Shown here in pieces: positions 47,209 to 60,306 of a DNA stretch of 64,000 nt. The first letter of the stretch is position 1, and every line of letters begins with the position of its first letter. Location: the NCBI RefSeq assembly GCF_041956535.1, contig NW_027192226.1:1-64000 (forward strand), in the 5' to 3' direction. The notes under the pieces are model-generated. The model worked only from the letters and a program-made list of their open reading frames with translations, did no database searches and was not told where the DNA came from. A program made the translations under genes and the position numbers. The stretch is from Calcarisporiella thermophila CBS 279.70 (lineage: Eukaryota > Calcarisporiellomycota).

Positions 47209-49509
47209 TCAAGAAATCACACAATCGTCCGTCTTCTTTCGGCCCTTTTTCCTTCCATTTTCGTTCTTAGCAGTTGATATACTTTGCCTAGAAGATGAAC
47301 TCGTGGATACTGCAGTAGCAGTAGCAACGGAAGTAGTGACTGTTGACTGTGAAGGTGTTAGTGGTATTACAGATTGCTGTGCTTCATTTTGCTGGTGGGG
47401 TTGAATACGTGTCGCCTGATGTTCACGGGTCAGTTGTCGCTCTTGCTCGCGGCGCTGCTGCTCACGGAGATGATGCTCTTCCTCTTCTTGCAATTGTAAT
47501 GCGAGAGCAAAACTAGAAACAAATATTAAATTATTTTGTGATAATACAAAATTTTGAAAATAAAAAAGCTTACTCTGCATCGCCTGATGGATCGCCTTCA
47601 AAGTGGAACTCTGTACCTTCGTCTAGCCCTACATAGTCAGCAGCCGCATCTGCTCTGCTAAATTTCCCGTCAAAGAACTCTGATGTCGACTGATCCAAAT
47701 CAAGTAAAGATTCCCATACTACTTTGCGCTCACCCACGAAACTTGCATCTGTTACCAATGTATAAAGTGTGGAAGAGTTCTTAATGAGAGTGCTGAAATG
47801 ATTATTACGGAATAATACGCAAGGTGTAGAGGAGGGAATTGTATGTAAAAGGTTAAGTCCAAAATGAGTAAGTTGAGTAGCCGTAGAATTAAGAAATTGG
47901 GATGCAACCAAAGCTAGGTTTGAAAATAGGATATGTTTAAGGACGAAATCGGAAAAATATGCAAAGTAAACCAATAGCAATGCGAATTTACCATCACATA
48001 TAAGCGAGTCATCTTCAGTTGACAAACACCCCTTTTTTCTTTCTCTGACTTCGTCTCCTCTTACAATCACTTCTACCGCTCGGTTATAGCTTCCACAGCG
48101 TTTCACTAATACCTCATGAAAAACTTCTTCTTCAGGATCCACTACCCATCCATGCACCAAATCGACCCCAAAAACATCAAAGAGCGCGAGCTCTTCTGTG
48201 GGCTCAAATCCACGAATATTGCGGAAATACACGTTGACGTCTATTAACAATTAACCTATAAGCCAGTTGCACGAAAAATGCACATAATATCTAAAATGAC
48301 AGTACCAAGTCCAGTTTGCAAACGAGGAATAACTGAGAGGGCAGCATTGAGATTGTGGCGAAAATCACCCACAGAAGGCAGAGCTTGTGCAGATGTTTGC
48401 TCGCTCTTGATGTGCTCCTGTGTCTATTTAAAATCAACTACTCGATTTAATCCATACGTTAATTTAGAAGGGAAATAAAATCTAAATGCATGCCTGAGTA
48501 TGTGACATCGTGTTAAGTAGATAGTCTCCTAGGATTCCTACAAGTTCCTCGAACGAAACGTGTGATTTGCCGGGTGGCCTAATTTCGATGTCCCCTCTCA
48601 ATAACAGCACATTACCTACGCCCGTTCGCAAATGAGAGATTAGACTCAAACTTATCACGAGCAAACAAATATATTTCCTCGAGTAATGGTATATGGCTTA
48701 CATAATGCTATTAAAGGACATGGGCCATTCTCATTTTGAGTGATGACCCGTAAGTTTTTCTCTGTACCCGTACGTGTATCTATCCAGTCGATAGGTTTTA
48801 GAGCATACTCTGTTGCGATTGGAAGTTCACTCATTGATGCCTGTGCGAGATGGAGTGCATCAAAAGAAGCGGGAAGTGTCGAAATTGCCTCGCTTGGAGT
48901 AGCCGTTTGTGGATCATTCAAAATAGTCGAATCTTGTGGAGCTAGCTGCTCATGTATAGATTCTGCTATTCTAGTAGGAACAACTTTGTCTTTCGCTTGT
49001 GTCTGATCTAGTATATTGAGATATTCCGGCTCTTTAGGGATCGGATTTTCTGAGAAGCCTGACGAATTGTCAGAAATAAAAGAGGCCGAAACTTCGTAGG
49101 TTTGCTGCTCCTGAGAAATCTGTTTGTTCAATTGAGGCACATTCTTTGCGCTTGACTCTAAATCTGTGACTTTTCGGTGTTCTGCTTTCTTAGAGGGCTC
49201 ATCAAAAAAGGAGTGATGTTCTGATCCCGATACCAACACATATTCGCTTCGCTCCGTTTTGAGAGTTTTTTTTACGCTAGGTGATTTTTCTTGCAATCTG
49301 CTTCGATTTATTTCTAAGGTATTCTCTAAGCTAGTCTGGGTCACGTTCTCAGATCGAGTGTCCATTTGCCTAATTGTCACACGGCGTTTCTCTTCTATCG
49401 GCTCATCTCTCACCATATTCTCATCTTTTTTGTGAAGAACGGAATCCTTAATGCTTGCTTCTGCTTCGTCATGCTTTATGAGTTCCTCTTTGGAAGATAA
49501 TGTTACCAT
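47209..49509 (-). CDS. MINDY-family deubiquitinase (DUF544)
   Basis: Six exons on the minus strand: 48702-49509, 48494-48615, 48306-48423, 47992-48240, 47574-47913, 47209-47512, giving 646 residues. Every junction is in phase. Intron 2 begins with GC (CAG then GCATGC), which is the only frame-consistent choice. The N-terminal 250 residues are disordered, rich in Glu/Lys/Ser. The catalytic domain starts with VITQNENGPCPLIAL, where the Cys (about residue 264) is the nucleophile, and includes NVLLLRGDIEIRP, LQTGLDVNVYFRNIRGFEP, ELALFDVFGVDLVHGWVVDP and FRNNHFSTLI with the catalytic His near 471. A C-terminal ALALQLQEEEE segment is the ubiquitin-interacting type helix. The family trims K48-linked ubiquitin chains. 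It lies between the importin and the cohesin gene. Confidence 0.92.
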
Positions 49510-50439
49510 TATAATCTATTAATTCAATTAACGAAGCGTAGAAAAATCTGGATTCACTTATATATCAGGCTGGTGGCTTATAGCCAAGAAACCGAAGTTT
49601 AGTATTGTAGGAAAAATAGAAAATTAATTCAGCATGCTATGTTAATTTTCGTTTTTCCATCGATTTTTCGTGATTTTTAAGCACTTAAAAATACTACAAT
49701 TATTAAAAAATATCAACTACTACTAATATTATTTGTTTTATATCCAATACACATTTGCCTGTATAAATTTCGAAGATATCCACTATTTGATTCAATTTGT
49801 TTGCATTCATGCGACTGAAGCTTGGCCTCAAATTTAACTAGTGCAGCTTGACCGAATTAAACATTAGAATAAGTAAAGAATAGATCATCCCTAGCTAAAC
49901 GGTGTAGGATAAGATATTTGATGAAAAACAGTTTTTAAATATTAAGTTTAATATAAAAATAAAATAAAAAAGTAAATATTAAATTAAATGTTAATCATAT
50001 ATAATACAAAGATGACTTGGAGTCATAAGTTTCTATAATTTCTGAAATTACTTCTGAAAAATGATAAGAAAAGCATCATGATTCCATTACACGCATAGCG
50101 TTGATTTTAAATATTGAAGAAACTGCGGCTACAGATCCTGAAATACACGTTTAATTAGGATCTTTATCATCTGTCAATTTTACAATATCTTCGAAGATAT
50201 TCCAGATTCTCATCGCTCTGATTTTCAGTGATTTATCAATTATACAAGCCACCACTTAAATTAAACGCGTTCGAAACATTGAAAAAATATTGAAATACGC
50301 GTATTATTTCCCGATTTTGGTCATTTATGATCCGTTGCTTCGAATCCTCTTAAAAGACATTTTCCCTTGATTTTTATTGATCATATTACAAGACCATTCT
50401 TGAGATCTTCTCGATATATAGCATTTACCGTCTTACATA
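49510..50439. other. Divergent upstream region of MINDY and Scc3
   Basis: About 930 bp, AT-rich. Two ACGCGT hexamers (50265-50270 and 50297-50302) lie 140-175 bp before the Scc3 start; see the separate entry. No coding region was seen. Confidence 0.6.
50265..50302. promoter_or_regulatory. Paired ACGCGT (MCB-like) boxes upstream of the cohesin gene
   Basis: Two perfect ACGCGT boxes 32 bp apart, 138-175 bp upstream of the Scc3 ATG. MBF-type factors use this core to switch on S-phase genes, including cohesin genes, in budding yeast. The link here is inferred from motif and position. Confidence 0.55.
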
Positions 50440-53400
50440 ATGCCTCCAAGAAAAAAAAAGAATGTCGCAGTAGATGTCACTCCTTCAAGAGGTAGACATG
50501 GAGGCAATGATGTACAATCGTTAGCTGCATCAAGCGTAGTTGGTGAATCTGATGAGACGGATTGGCTCTATGGTAATTATAGTTTGTGATTTTGGAATTT
50601 AAATGGATTTATTAACGCCCAAAATTATTTCATATCTTATCAACAATGTTTAAATATTATTATATAATTTCGTATATAGAGCATGTTTTAAATGAAGATG
50701 CCTCACTGGAGGAGGCAGCATCTTCTTGGCTTGAGAAGTATGAGAGTGAACCAATGAATGCACTGCTTGATCTAGTCAATTTTCTAATTCATGTGAGCCG
50801 CAAATTTCATTTTCAAATTTTGGGATAATTTTTTAATTTATTTTTATTGACTATAGGCTAGTGGTTGTACAAGCTCTATAACAGAGGATGCTTTGGAACA
50901 AGAGGCAGTGGAAGAAGCATTTGAAGAATTGCAAAAAGAATTCAAAAAAGTAAACTTCAGTTTTTGGATCCCAACAGTGAATATTCTAATCCTCTCTGGC
51001 ACTAGGAGTATGCGAGTGAATATCCACTCGTCTCCAAATCAAAAGAGTTCAAAGCCTTTCGACAAAATGCGCTAGAGTTTTGGGCGCGTCTTTTCAGCCA
51101 AGGAAAAGAAACTATTCTATCTGACGAAAAATTTTTGACAACTATTAAGAAATGGATCGTTGGAATGTCGACGTTAGTATACCATTTCTTTTGATCTGAT
51201 AATAATCTGGAGCTTTCAGTAATTTTGTTCAATTAGTTCACACGCACGACCGTTCCGCCACACTGCAGTAGCTATCTCCTATCACTGGATGACATGTCTA
51301 TGTGACCTAATTCAACCGTTACATCAAGAACTTGCAAATCTTATGAGGCAGCAACAAGCAAAAGGCTCGAGTAGTGGACGAAAGAAAAAAGCAGGGACTA
51401 AGAATGAAAACAAAATTGAGGAGCTGAATGCACATAAAAAGACGCTTGACACTCATCTAGACGACCTGAGCTCAGAGTAAGTAGCATGGTATTTTATTGA
51501 AAATGATTAGGTAATTAAGTTTGTTTGTTTTTTATTAGTATTTTCAAGCAGCGTTATCGTGATGTAGAACCGATCATTCGCATTGAGTCACTTAAAGAGC
51601 TAGTTATCTGGATTAATAAGTACGAGGACTTCTTTTTGAAGGATGATTACCTACGGTATTTTTATCATTTGATTAATGACCAGGCAAGTAGCTCTTAATT
51701 TAGAATAATTTCGCCTTAATCTAATGACATATAATCATATTTTTTACGCTGTGTTGAACATTATTCTAGGCAACAGCTGTCAGAATTGAGGCAATTCGTG
51801 GTCTTGCAAAACTCTTTACCAAAGAACGCCTTATCCCAAAGTTACGTAACGTCACCTTGCGCATTCGTGATAGACTTGTGGAAGCGGCCATGATGGATAC
51901 CGATTTATCTGTGCGTATATCAGCGATCGGAGTTCTAACACACGCCGCAAAAGCAGGCTTTTTGGAAAATGCACATAGAAAACAACTCTGCCGTTTGCTC
52001 TTCGCCGACCATCCTAGGCTACGGAAATCAATCGCGCCTTTAGTATGTCGTACGCTAGCGGAAGATTATGTAGAGCCTAAATTGACAGCATTGGAAGATT
52101 CTGAAGAAGGTTCAGAGACACCAACGCAGGAATCTGTGGAAGTAGGGAATGATGAGGTGAAGAAGAAAAAATGGGTTGTGTATAAGTGTCTTGCCGAGTT
52201 TTTGGTTGAAACTTCGGCTAAGATTAATGAAGAAGCTAAGTCCAGCGTGCTCACCGATCACCATGTGGACACAAATGAAGAAGTTACGGAGGTGAGATCA
52301 GAAATATTTGAGAGCAATCTCAATATTCCAAACGAAGACGACGCTTGGATTGATGGATTCGAGCAAACCACTCGAAGTCCAATTTCTGAAATTTTGGAAG
52401 CTTTGTGGCATGAGGTTGATGAACTCAAAGTATGGCCGAGTATTACATATAGATTATTCCATATGATTGATTTATTACTATTACTAGGACTGGGGTACTA
52501 TTGAACAATTCCTTTGCTATGACCATACAATCACACAGGCGGATATCGCATGGCCACGAGGTCGGCTTAAAGAAATGAATGAATCATATCGACTTACAGA
52601 GACAGAGGAGACAGTTTTAGTAGAGGTCTTTGTTGGGTGTTTAAGGTTAACCATCACTCCACCAGATACTTCTACTGCTATTGCAAAGAAAAAAAAGGTG
52701 AACTATACCCTTCTTTATCCCTCTCGATTTCATTTTCTAAATTTCATTTTCGTTTTGGATCTAGGTGCAGCTTCAGAATGAGGAGGAAAAAACCAACATT
52801 TCTCGACACATGATTGATACATTACCCCAACTCTTAACCAAATATGCACCAGAGCCATCGCGACTTTATCATATTCTCACGATCCCCAGCCTGATGAATC
52901 TGGATATATACTTGGATATGCGGAAAATATTGGTGAATGATTATTTCTTTAATACGCTTTATCATGTATTGTCCTAACATGTTAATTCGCCTATTCATTT
53001 TAGGCTTTTGAAGAGTTGGTGGATCAAATCGGAGATCTCTTTCTTAAACATACCTGTCTCGATCTTATCGCAAATGCTGCAACCACTATTGCTCATATTG
53101 GCCGACATGAGAGTCTAGCAATGTCCTATCGTGAACGCCTTGAATCTTTAAGACAGGAAGTTGTGAAGAGTTTTGTCCAAGAATGTAAAGGGCTCGACAT
53201 ACCTACCGCCTATCTCTCCGTCGATAAACTACGCACTCTCGCTGCTGCAATCACGCGAATACAACGATTGGGCGAATACATGAACTTAAACGAAGAATTG
53301 GATAAAAAGATCAAGAAAAAATCGGAAAGTGATTTGGAAGAGGGATTTGAATTTATGGAAATATCGGCATTTCAATTAGTATCACAGTTAGTGGATAGAG

Positions 53401-55745
53401 GAGGACTTGGCTATCAGGAGGAGGAAAAGGTAATACTTTTTACTTTTATATTCACTTTCCTTTTTAATTAGACTATTTTGTGGGTAGATGATTATCGCTG
53501 GGATTAGTACGCTTTTTCAGCACCTTTCATGGAACTTAAAGACAACCCACTCTTCAAATATTGAGGAGGATCTCTCAACTGAGGCTTACGAATTGCTAAG
53601 AACTGAGCGTAGTAACTTACTTGAAATGTTCGATGAATATGCATTCCAATCGGAGAATAGAAATGACAGGCCGACTACAGAAGGTGTTAGGAGAACGGTT
53701 TGTATACAAATAGAATACATTATCCATCTTCTATTCGTTGCTAATTAATTCGTTATAGGCCTTCACCATGTTGGGCGATTTGTACTGGCTCTTTACTAGT
53801 GACTTATTTTATAATGCACGGGGGCGCAATATGCGCCGGCTTTATTTGCGATGTCCCTTAACTACACAAAAAAAGATCGAGGAGGCAATTACTAAGGAAA
53901 TCGAAGACTGGAGAGAAATCCTTTCCGCTGTTAACCAAGCTAACCAAGAAGCAAACAGTCAAGGCGATAACTTGGAAGACGAGAGAGATGAATACGAGAT
54001 GGAAAATGAGGATAGAATAGAATTACAAACACCACGAAAAAGCGGGAAAAGAAAAGGTACCAACAAATATATGGATATAGTTGGAGAGACGAAGCCTATA
54101 TTTACCAGAAAAGGTGATATCTGTTTTTATTAAAAGTGATTTTATTTAATAATTACCTTCTTCATAACTTACATATTAATCGTATAATAGGCCAGCAGCC
54201 GGTTGCCAAATATTCATTTGTATCTATTAATCCTATTAAGAGATATAACTTCTGCAAAATGATGGCTGCATTTGCGCGGCTAGCTATTATGGGAGTGATC
54301 AATGTTCGACATGCCAAAACTCTTCTCTCGTATTATGGCCGACTGGATGACGCTTTTGACGAAATTGTTCGTGGAACAGTCGACGTGTTACGCGGTCAGA
54401 TGATGCAAGTCGAGGAGGATAGTCGGCTACAGCCGTTCATGCAGACTTGGTCTGCGGCAATGAGCTCTTCACTCATGTTGTATATCAACGATAGTGGAGA
54501 GAATGATTCAATATCACCCGTGCAATCGCTAGCAAAAACGCTGTGGCACGCATTCAAAGCACGCGAAGGGGATCCTCGACCCCGCGCGATCATGACTGGA
54601 TTAAGAGCATTACTTCGGTTGCACCAAGATGGAATTCGGCATGTGACAAACTTCATTAGCGAAGAGAACATATCCGAGAAAGAAAAGCGGCGTGCCCTCA
54701 AATACTTTATCATATTAACCTATCTTCTGAATGGAATCAGCGGTCGAGATGCATCCAATATGTAATTTATATCTTTGAAATTTATATTGAAATTTACTAA
54801 TTATTCTCTTCTCACTCCTCATTGTTCTTTAACAGCTCGGAATATATGGAAAAAACTTTTGGTGATCATTCTATAGTCCCGGATGAGGACACATCTGAGT
54901 GGTCCCCCTACTACACTTATGTGAGGCGGTTGATGAAGATTGCTGCCTCTAAGGGCCTCCAGCTCAGCGTAGGTCGCACTCCCCGGAGTGTCGGACGAAA
55001 ACGTTCTCTTGCTACTGTTGGTGGTGGAGATGAATACGAAGGGGATCCAATCATGGATGATGAAGACTTTGCAACTTCAACACCTAGCAGAAATCGCAGG
55101 AGTTTAGGCAAAAAGAAATCTACACCTCGCCGCAAGCAGTTGGAATTGAAAGTGACGAGCGAGATTGAAAGTGAAGGCGAGGGGGAAATATCAAAAAGAA
55201 AACGGGGCCGGTTAGCGAGTGTGGGCGAAGAAGATGAGGATCAAGAAGCTGAAGATGAGGGTCAACTTCAAGATCGTAGAAAACAGCGTAAAACTGAAAT
55301 CGGAGTCGAAGAAGCTGAAATAATGACTCCCAAGCGTGGAATTAGCCATCTCAACAAGGAACATGAAGAGGATATAGACGGAGAAAAGAGTTTTAAAAAG
55401 AGAAAGAGACCGACGCCTACACCTACTCGACGATCGCAGCGTGTGAGGAGCTCTCAGGTGAGTTACGTGGAGAGATCGGAGGACGAAGAGGAAGAAGGTG
55501 AACAAGAAGAGGAGGTGGAATCAAAGCTAGTGAAAAGGCGGAAAAGTGGGCTTGAGGTGAAAGCGACTGGAAAGGGCAATGAATCCCAAAATGAAGTGAC
55601 AGGAGAGGAGAGTGAGGAAGCTGAAAATTATAACCAATTAGAGAAGGAGCAAGAAAAGCTTGGGGAAGAAGATGAAGGGGGTAAAGTGCAGGAAAAAGAA
55701 GAGCGAAGGCCACAGAGAAGAACACGACGTCGCGGTGCAATATAA
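50440..55745 (+). CDS. Cohesin subunit Scc3/SA (stromalin)
   Basis: Fourteen exons: 50440-50572, 50680-50792, 50857-50949, 51006-51172, 51237-51476, 51539-51683, 51770-52429, 52488-52697, 52765-52932, 53004-53429, 53488-53697, 53759-54113, 54191-54761, 54836-55745. All are in phase, 1466 residues. Intron 6 is GC-AG with the consensus CAG/GCAAGT. The stromalin region is clear: ALLDLVNFLIHASGC, YASEYPLVSKSKEFKAFRQN, HARPFRHTAVAISYHW (STAG motif), then the SCD with FKQRYRDVEPIIRIESLKEL, YLRYFYHLINDQATAVRIEA and LSVRISAIGVL. HEAT-like helices fill the middle. The last 300 residues are acidic-basic and disordered with RRSQRVRSSQ. In cohesin it binds the Scc1 kleisin and DNA and supports loading. 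Paired ACGCGT boxes lie upstream. Confidence 0.93.
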
Positions 55746-56002
55746 ACCCTTATATTTGCTTGTATGCGATATTCGAAGTTTCCGCCTATTTCCATATGTT
55801 TTCTCTTGGTTAGGAATTAGTATCAAGAATTTTGTTTTGTTTGTACTAGGATGACATCAAGCATTATATTAATATAAATATAGTATACGCTCAGTACATT
55901 TTCATTAAAGTTTATGTCAAAATTAAGAGAGCAGACGATGTAGAAAATTTACTACTATAAAGTATCCATCATAACCAAATGCGAATAGATACGACAAGTT
56001 AA
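55746..56002. other. Short spacer between convergent genes
   Basis: AT-rich 3' region shared by Scc3 and the first Zn2Cys6 gene. No gene was seen. Confidence 0.6.
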
Positions 56003-58527
56003 TTATATTGAGAATCCTTGCCGCCCATTGTATGTTGGCGTGCCTTGATGACCCATTAGAAGTTGAGACAGATCTTGTTCCTGATTTTGTAATGTAGTGC
56101 ACACAGCGGGAGTCGAGATGGAATCATTCTGCAAAAATTCTAGATTGGCATTGTCTCCTAATTCAGTGAGCAAACCGCTTAACTCTCTATACGAATCCGA
56201 TTTACAAATCTTGGCTTCTTCTTCACCTAGACATGCTGGAGGTGAAGGCAAATCAATTACGTAATTAGCTGGTTGAGATAGGTTAATAGATTCAATAGGC
56301 TCGGATAACGTTCTAATACTCTCTGGTTGGAGAAGATTCTGTCTGGGGAGATCTGAAAAGGGAGCGAAGGAAATGTGAGATGGCTCATGGGCCGGTGGAG
56401 ATGGCCACCCAAAAATTGACTCATCACTTGGTTGGACCTGTGAAGAATTCGATTGGGAAAACTCCATAGAATGCGGCACGCTTGAGGGCTCTTGATCTTG
56501 AGTGGGTTGAAGCAGTACGACTATTGACTTATTCTCATGCATAACCTCATCTTTTGTTTCCAAATTCACTAATGAATCTAGCGTTACACGAGGAATCACT
56601 ACAGTTATAGTAGCATGGGGATTGCCATGCGCATTCATGTATCCAGGGGATCCCGCTCCCAAGCCCTGATCGTCGCTAGCACGGGCTATCACGCCTTCGA
56701 TCAAGCTAATTAGCTTATTATCGTGATACCCGATATGTTGAGAATTCAATAAAGAAAAAGTCATCTTCAACCTAAATAATGCTTCTCTGCGTTGACTATC
56801 CGTTCCGGCTCCTGCCACCAGAAGGTGAACGCACGCACTTGTACTCAATGCAAACACAATAAGCGAATGGAGTGGGAGGCTGTAGGAATCATCGAGAATA
56901 ATCTTAGCCAAATCCACAATTGTGTCGGCCGACGCAATGCATTCCGAGAGTCGATCATTTTCGACCGTCAGAAGGATATCATTGCCCGATCTAGGAAAAC
57001 GAGAGTGAATCAAGAGAATGTTGAAATAGAGTAATATCTCAGCTGCATTCACTGGTGATAAATTTGATGGGATGGAGCTCATCAAAGTGTGTAGTGTAGT
57101 CGGCAGAATGGAGACGAATTTTTGTAGTGAATAATGTTCACCGTCTGCCACCTCCCCTTTTTCGGGATTTAGAAGAGAGCGAAAACCGGTAGCCGGAGTG
57201 ATTTGCATCCAAATTCCCGATAGAAACTCTGTTAAGTAGGCGAAATTGTAGAACGTGCGAATGGCGTGGGGGTGCTCTTGATACGGAGTGCAATATCCGT
57301 GTCGTAGGTCGAGCGCATACAAGACTGACTCATCTTCATTCTTGACGGGAAGATGTAGTTGTTTTTTGAAAAGATCCTTATCAACCCTTGTCCCAAGTTG
57401 GAGGTAGCCCCAAATGAATGAAATACGCATCGCCCACCAAAGGTTATTACGCAGCTCTCTTTCCACAGGGTCGAGTTTCAAGTCGAAATGGTCGCTATCT
57501 TGTTCATGGATCCGTAGTTCATGCGCCAGCTTCCAGGTCATTGCCATCAACGGTATGGCTTTTCTAGGTTGGCCGTTATAAATGAGTTCAGCGCCCAAAA
57601 TGAATAGACCTTGTAATTTGGTGAGTGAAGGTTCTGTCTTCTCATGTTCAAGCAATGAGAGGGCATATTCAATAAAAACGGATCCAGGTCTCCCGCTTTT
57701 GGTTTGATTAAACAGCGGAGTACGCGACAAATTCAAGGCAGATGAGAACACGACCGAGTATAGAAATGGATCATAGCGCTGATCGCGATAATTGTTAAAC
57801 ATAATTGTGCGGCTTAGAATAGTGGGGAACGTATTCAGTTGGAACCAGGCATTGATAAGCATGATGCCTTGGTCGTAACTAATTGATTTTAGCGGATCCC
57901 GATGCTTGAAAGGTAAGGGAGTTGGCTGATATCCTTCGTTGCCCTTAATCAGTCGAAGTTTTTTCTCAACACTTTCATCGATACTTAGCGAACTAATCCT
58001 CTCAAGAATTAGGCCAAGCATTTCATTAGTCATAACTTTGGGAGCAGGAGAATAGGCAAATTGAATTCCTCGCGCCCATCGCCACCTCCATCTACGATCA
58101 AGGACAGGACTAGATACTTGGAATATCTGGTAAAGGGGTCAATAGAATAAGAGTTAATACTCAACATTCATTTGAGAGGTTAAATGAAATGGAATGTTAC
58201 ATTCAAGCCGTTGATAACCTGATCGATTTTCTCGACGTACATTTGAAAGCGCTTGTACATGTTCTCTTGCTGTTGCATTTTCAAAGCTCGAGAATCGCGA
58301 ATCTCGAGTAAAGACTGTTTGTCATTGCCCAAAAGACGACCGCGTGGACGTCCTCTACGGAGCTTGCTCTCAATAAAAGTACATTGTATACCAAGATGTT
58401 TGCAGCGAAAGCAACCCTGGCTATTTCCATCACACCTTAGTTTCTTCTCCCGGCAGTTCTGACACGCACGGCGGATGCGATTCGACTTTTGGTAGGTAAA
58501 TCCTTGAAAAACGAATGTAGCTTCCAT
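56003..58527 (-). CDS. Zn2Cys6 fungal transcription factor, paralogue 1
   Basis: Two exons on the minus strand, 58201-58527 and 56003-58126, in phase (GTAACA donor, TACCAG acceptor), 816 residues. The binuclear zinc cluster is at residues 21-49: ACQNCREKKLRCDGNSQGC, then FRCKHLGIQC. A basic linker (RRGRPRGRL) and a short coiled coil follow. The middle-homology region of fungal Zn2Cys6 regulators includes SLTKLQGLFILGAELIY, AIPLMAMTWKLAHELRIHEQ and VERELRNNLWWAMRISFIW. The C-terminal third is Ser/Gln/Pro-rich with possible acidic activation patches. It would act in the nucleus as a sequence-specific DNA-binding dimer; its target genes are unknown. It is one of three same-strand paralogues that share exon structure and the splice site position after the linker. 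Confidence 0.9.
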
Positions 58528-60306
58528 AACAATCGAGGAATGATCAATTAGAGGAGTATTATTAGGAGTATTATTGTATTATTATAAAGATAATATAAAA
58601 TTTTCAATCAACCACCATCTTCTACTTTTGTAGCAAAAGTCGTGGGTATTCCTTAAATACCGTCAAGGGTGATTAAATATATTGCTATCAGATAATCTTA
58701 AACAAGCATTCGCAGTCTTTGCCACACTGTTTGCTGTGTGGAGGGAGCAGATCTAAAATTGGGCAAATGAAATTCAATTTCATGTTGCAAATATTTGTCA
58801 AATAGTGAAACAGTGAAGATTAAACCGAACTCACAAAAAGGTAATAGTTTTAACTCAACAGTCTAATGTATAAAGTCTCAAATTATATCCCCTATAGTCC
58901 CTATTCAAGGGCACATTTCTTCCAATCCATCACTATAATATATTGCAGAATGTCAGCGCATAATAATCGGGTGGGGCATCGTTTATTTATTCAATTCCTA
59001 TCGCTTTGTCACCGTGCTGGGGATCAGTTTCTCTCGTACAGCAATATCTTCACATGGGTTTCGAACTGAAAAAGTAACATCCCATTAAATCCGCTTCCAA
59101 TTAAGGGATATATTTTTAAAATGTGACCGTTTTATGTTTATTTATTATCTAACTATGCTTTCCTATCCCTTCTCCGCTTCGTCCGTGCCGCGGAAGTGCT
59201 CCTGATGTCATATATCTTGCCTGTTGCACATTCGCCAAGTTCTTTGTGCACCTGGTCTCTTTTGCAAGGTACTTAGCAGCATTTATCATGGTTTTGAAGT
59301 CAGTTCATTCGGCAATCGATCCCTCCTCAATGTCACGCTTGGACCCTTTACCAATACAGGTAATTCACATTACAAAATAATGTTTACTCGATAAGGAGAG
59401 GTTTTGGTGCCTAACACCCAGCTACCTAATTACTATTCTTTTGCTGATCCCCGCATGAGCCAACTAGTGCCCAGAGAACATGTGTGGAGAAAAATGCTTG
59501 AGTGCACCCTCACAATTGCGATCAAATCAAATGTTTGAAAGTTGACGCAAGGCTGAAGTTGCGTAGAGCAAGGGCAATGTGTAAGACAGTAATAGAGTTT
59601 ACAAACTCTGACAGACAGAAACACTTTTGGAAAGTCATTCTCTGCTAATATTAAACATACTCGCTGGCCTGTTATTTGCATTATCCATTATTAAGCTTAT
59701 TTCCCTAAATAATCGGCATCGAAAATACGCTTGGGCTTGGGAAATTTTCCTTCTGCCTTTGTGAACCTGACCTTGAGTGGCAAAGTATTCCAGTTTTATC
59801 GTTAACTATGTATCGGGTAAACCTCAATAAATTTGAACGGAAATTACAGGGGCAACGTTTATTCGAATTGGATCAATAGAAGCTTGAGTAATAGGTTGAA
59901 TACTCTTTCGTATTCTGAGTGTCAATTGGAATATATGCCAGCATTGGATTTCCATTCGACAGAATCACCTAGAAAATGCGTCTAATTTGAACAGCTCTAA
60001 ATTCCAGGAATATGACTAAAGAGTTCTGATTTTGTAAATCATTTAATGATATGAAGTTGTCATTTAGCTATATTATATACAAAGTCAGTTTATCTACAAG
60101 ATTATTTACTTACAATAACCTGCTATTTCAAAGTTATTTGCATAATGAGTAAAATAAAACCATGGTTGCTAAAATAACAATAAAACGAAATGTTTGAGGT
60201 AGGGGACATTTGGGAGCTCAGTTTGTGGGATAGGCCGTAGTAAAAAATATTGAAATATCTATAGTCTAGAGGTCAATCCCTTCCTTTTCATACCTATACT
60301 TTGCTA
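58528..60306. other. Intergenic between the first two paralogues
   Basis: About 1.8 kb, AT-rich. It includes the upstream region of the first paralogue and the 3' side of the second. No gene, RNA or repeat was recognised. Confidence 0.55.

Noticed and set aside
55212-55826. Minus-strand Phe/Leu/Ser-rich frames opposite the Scc3 C-terminus
   Set aside because: Antisense of the acidic and basic disordered tail.
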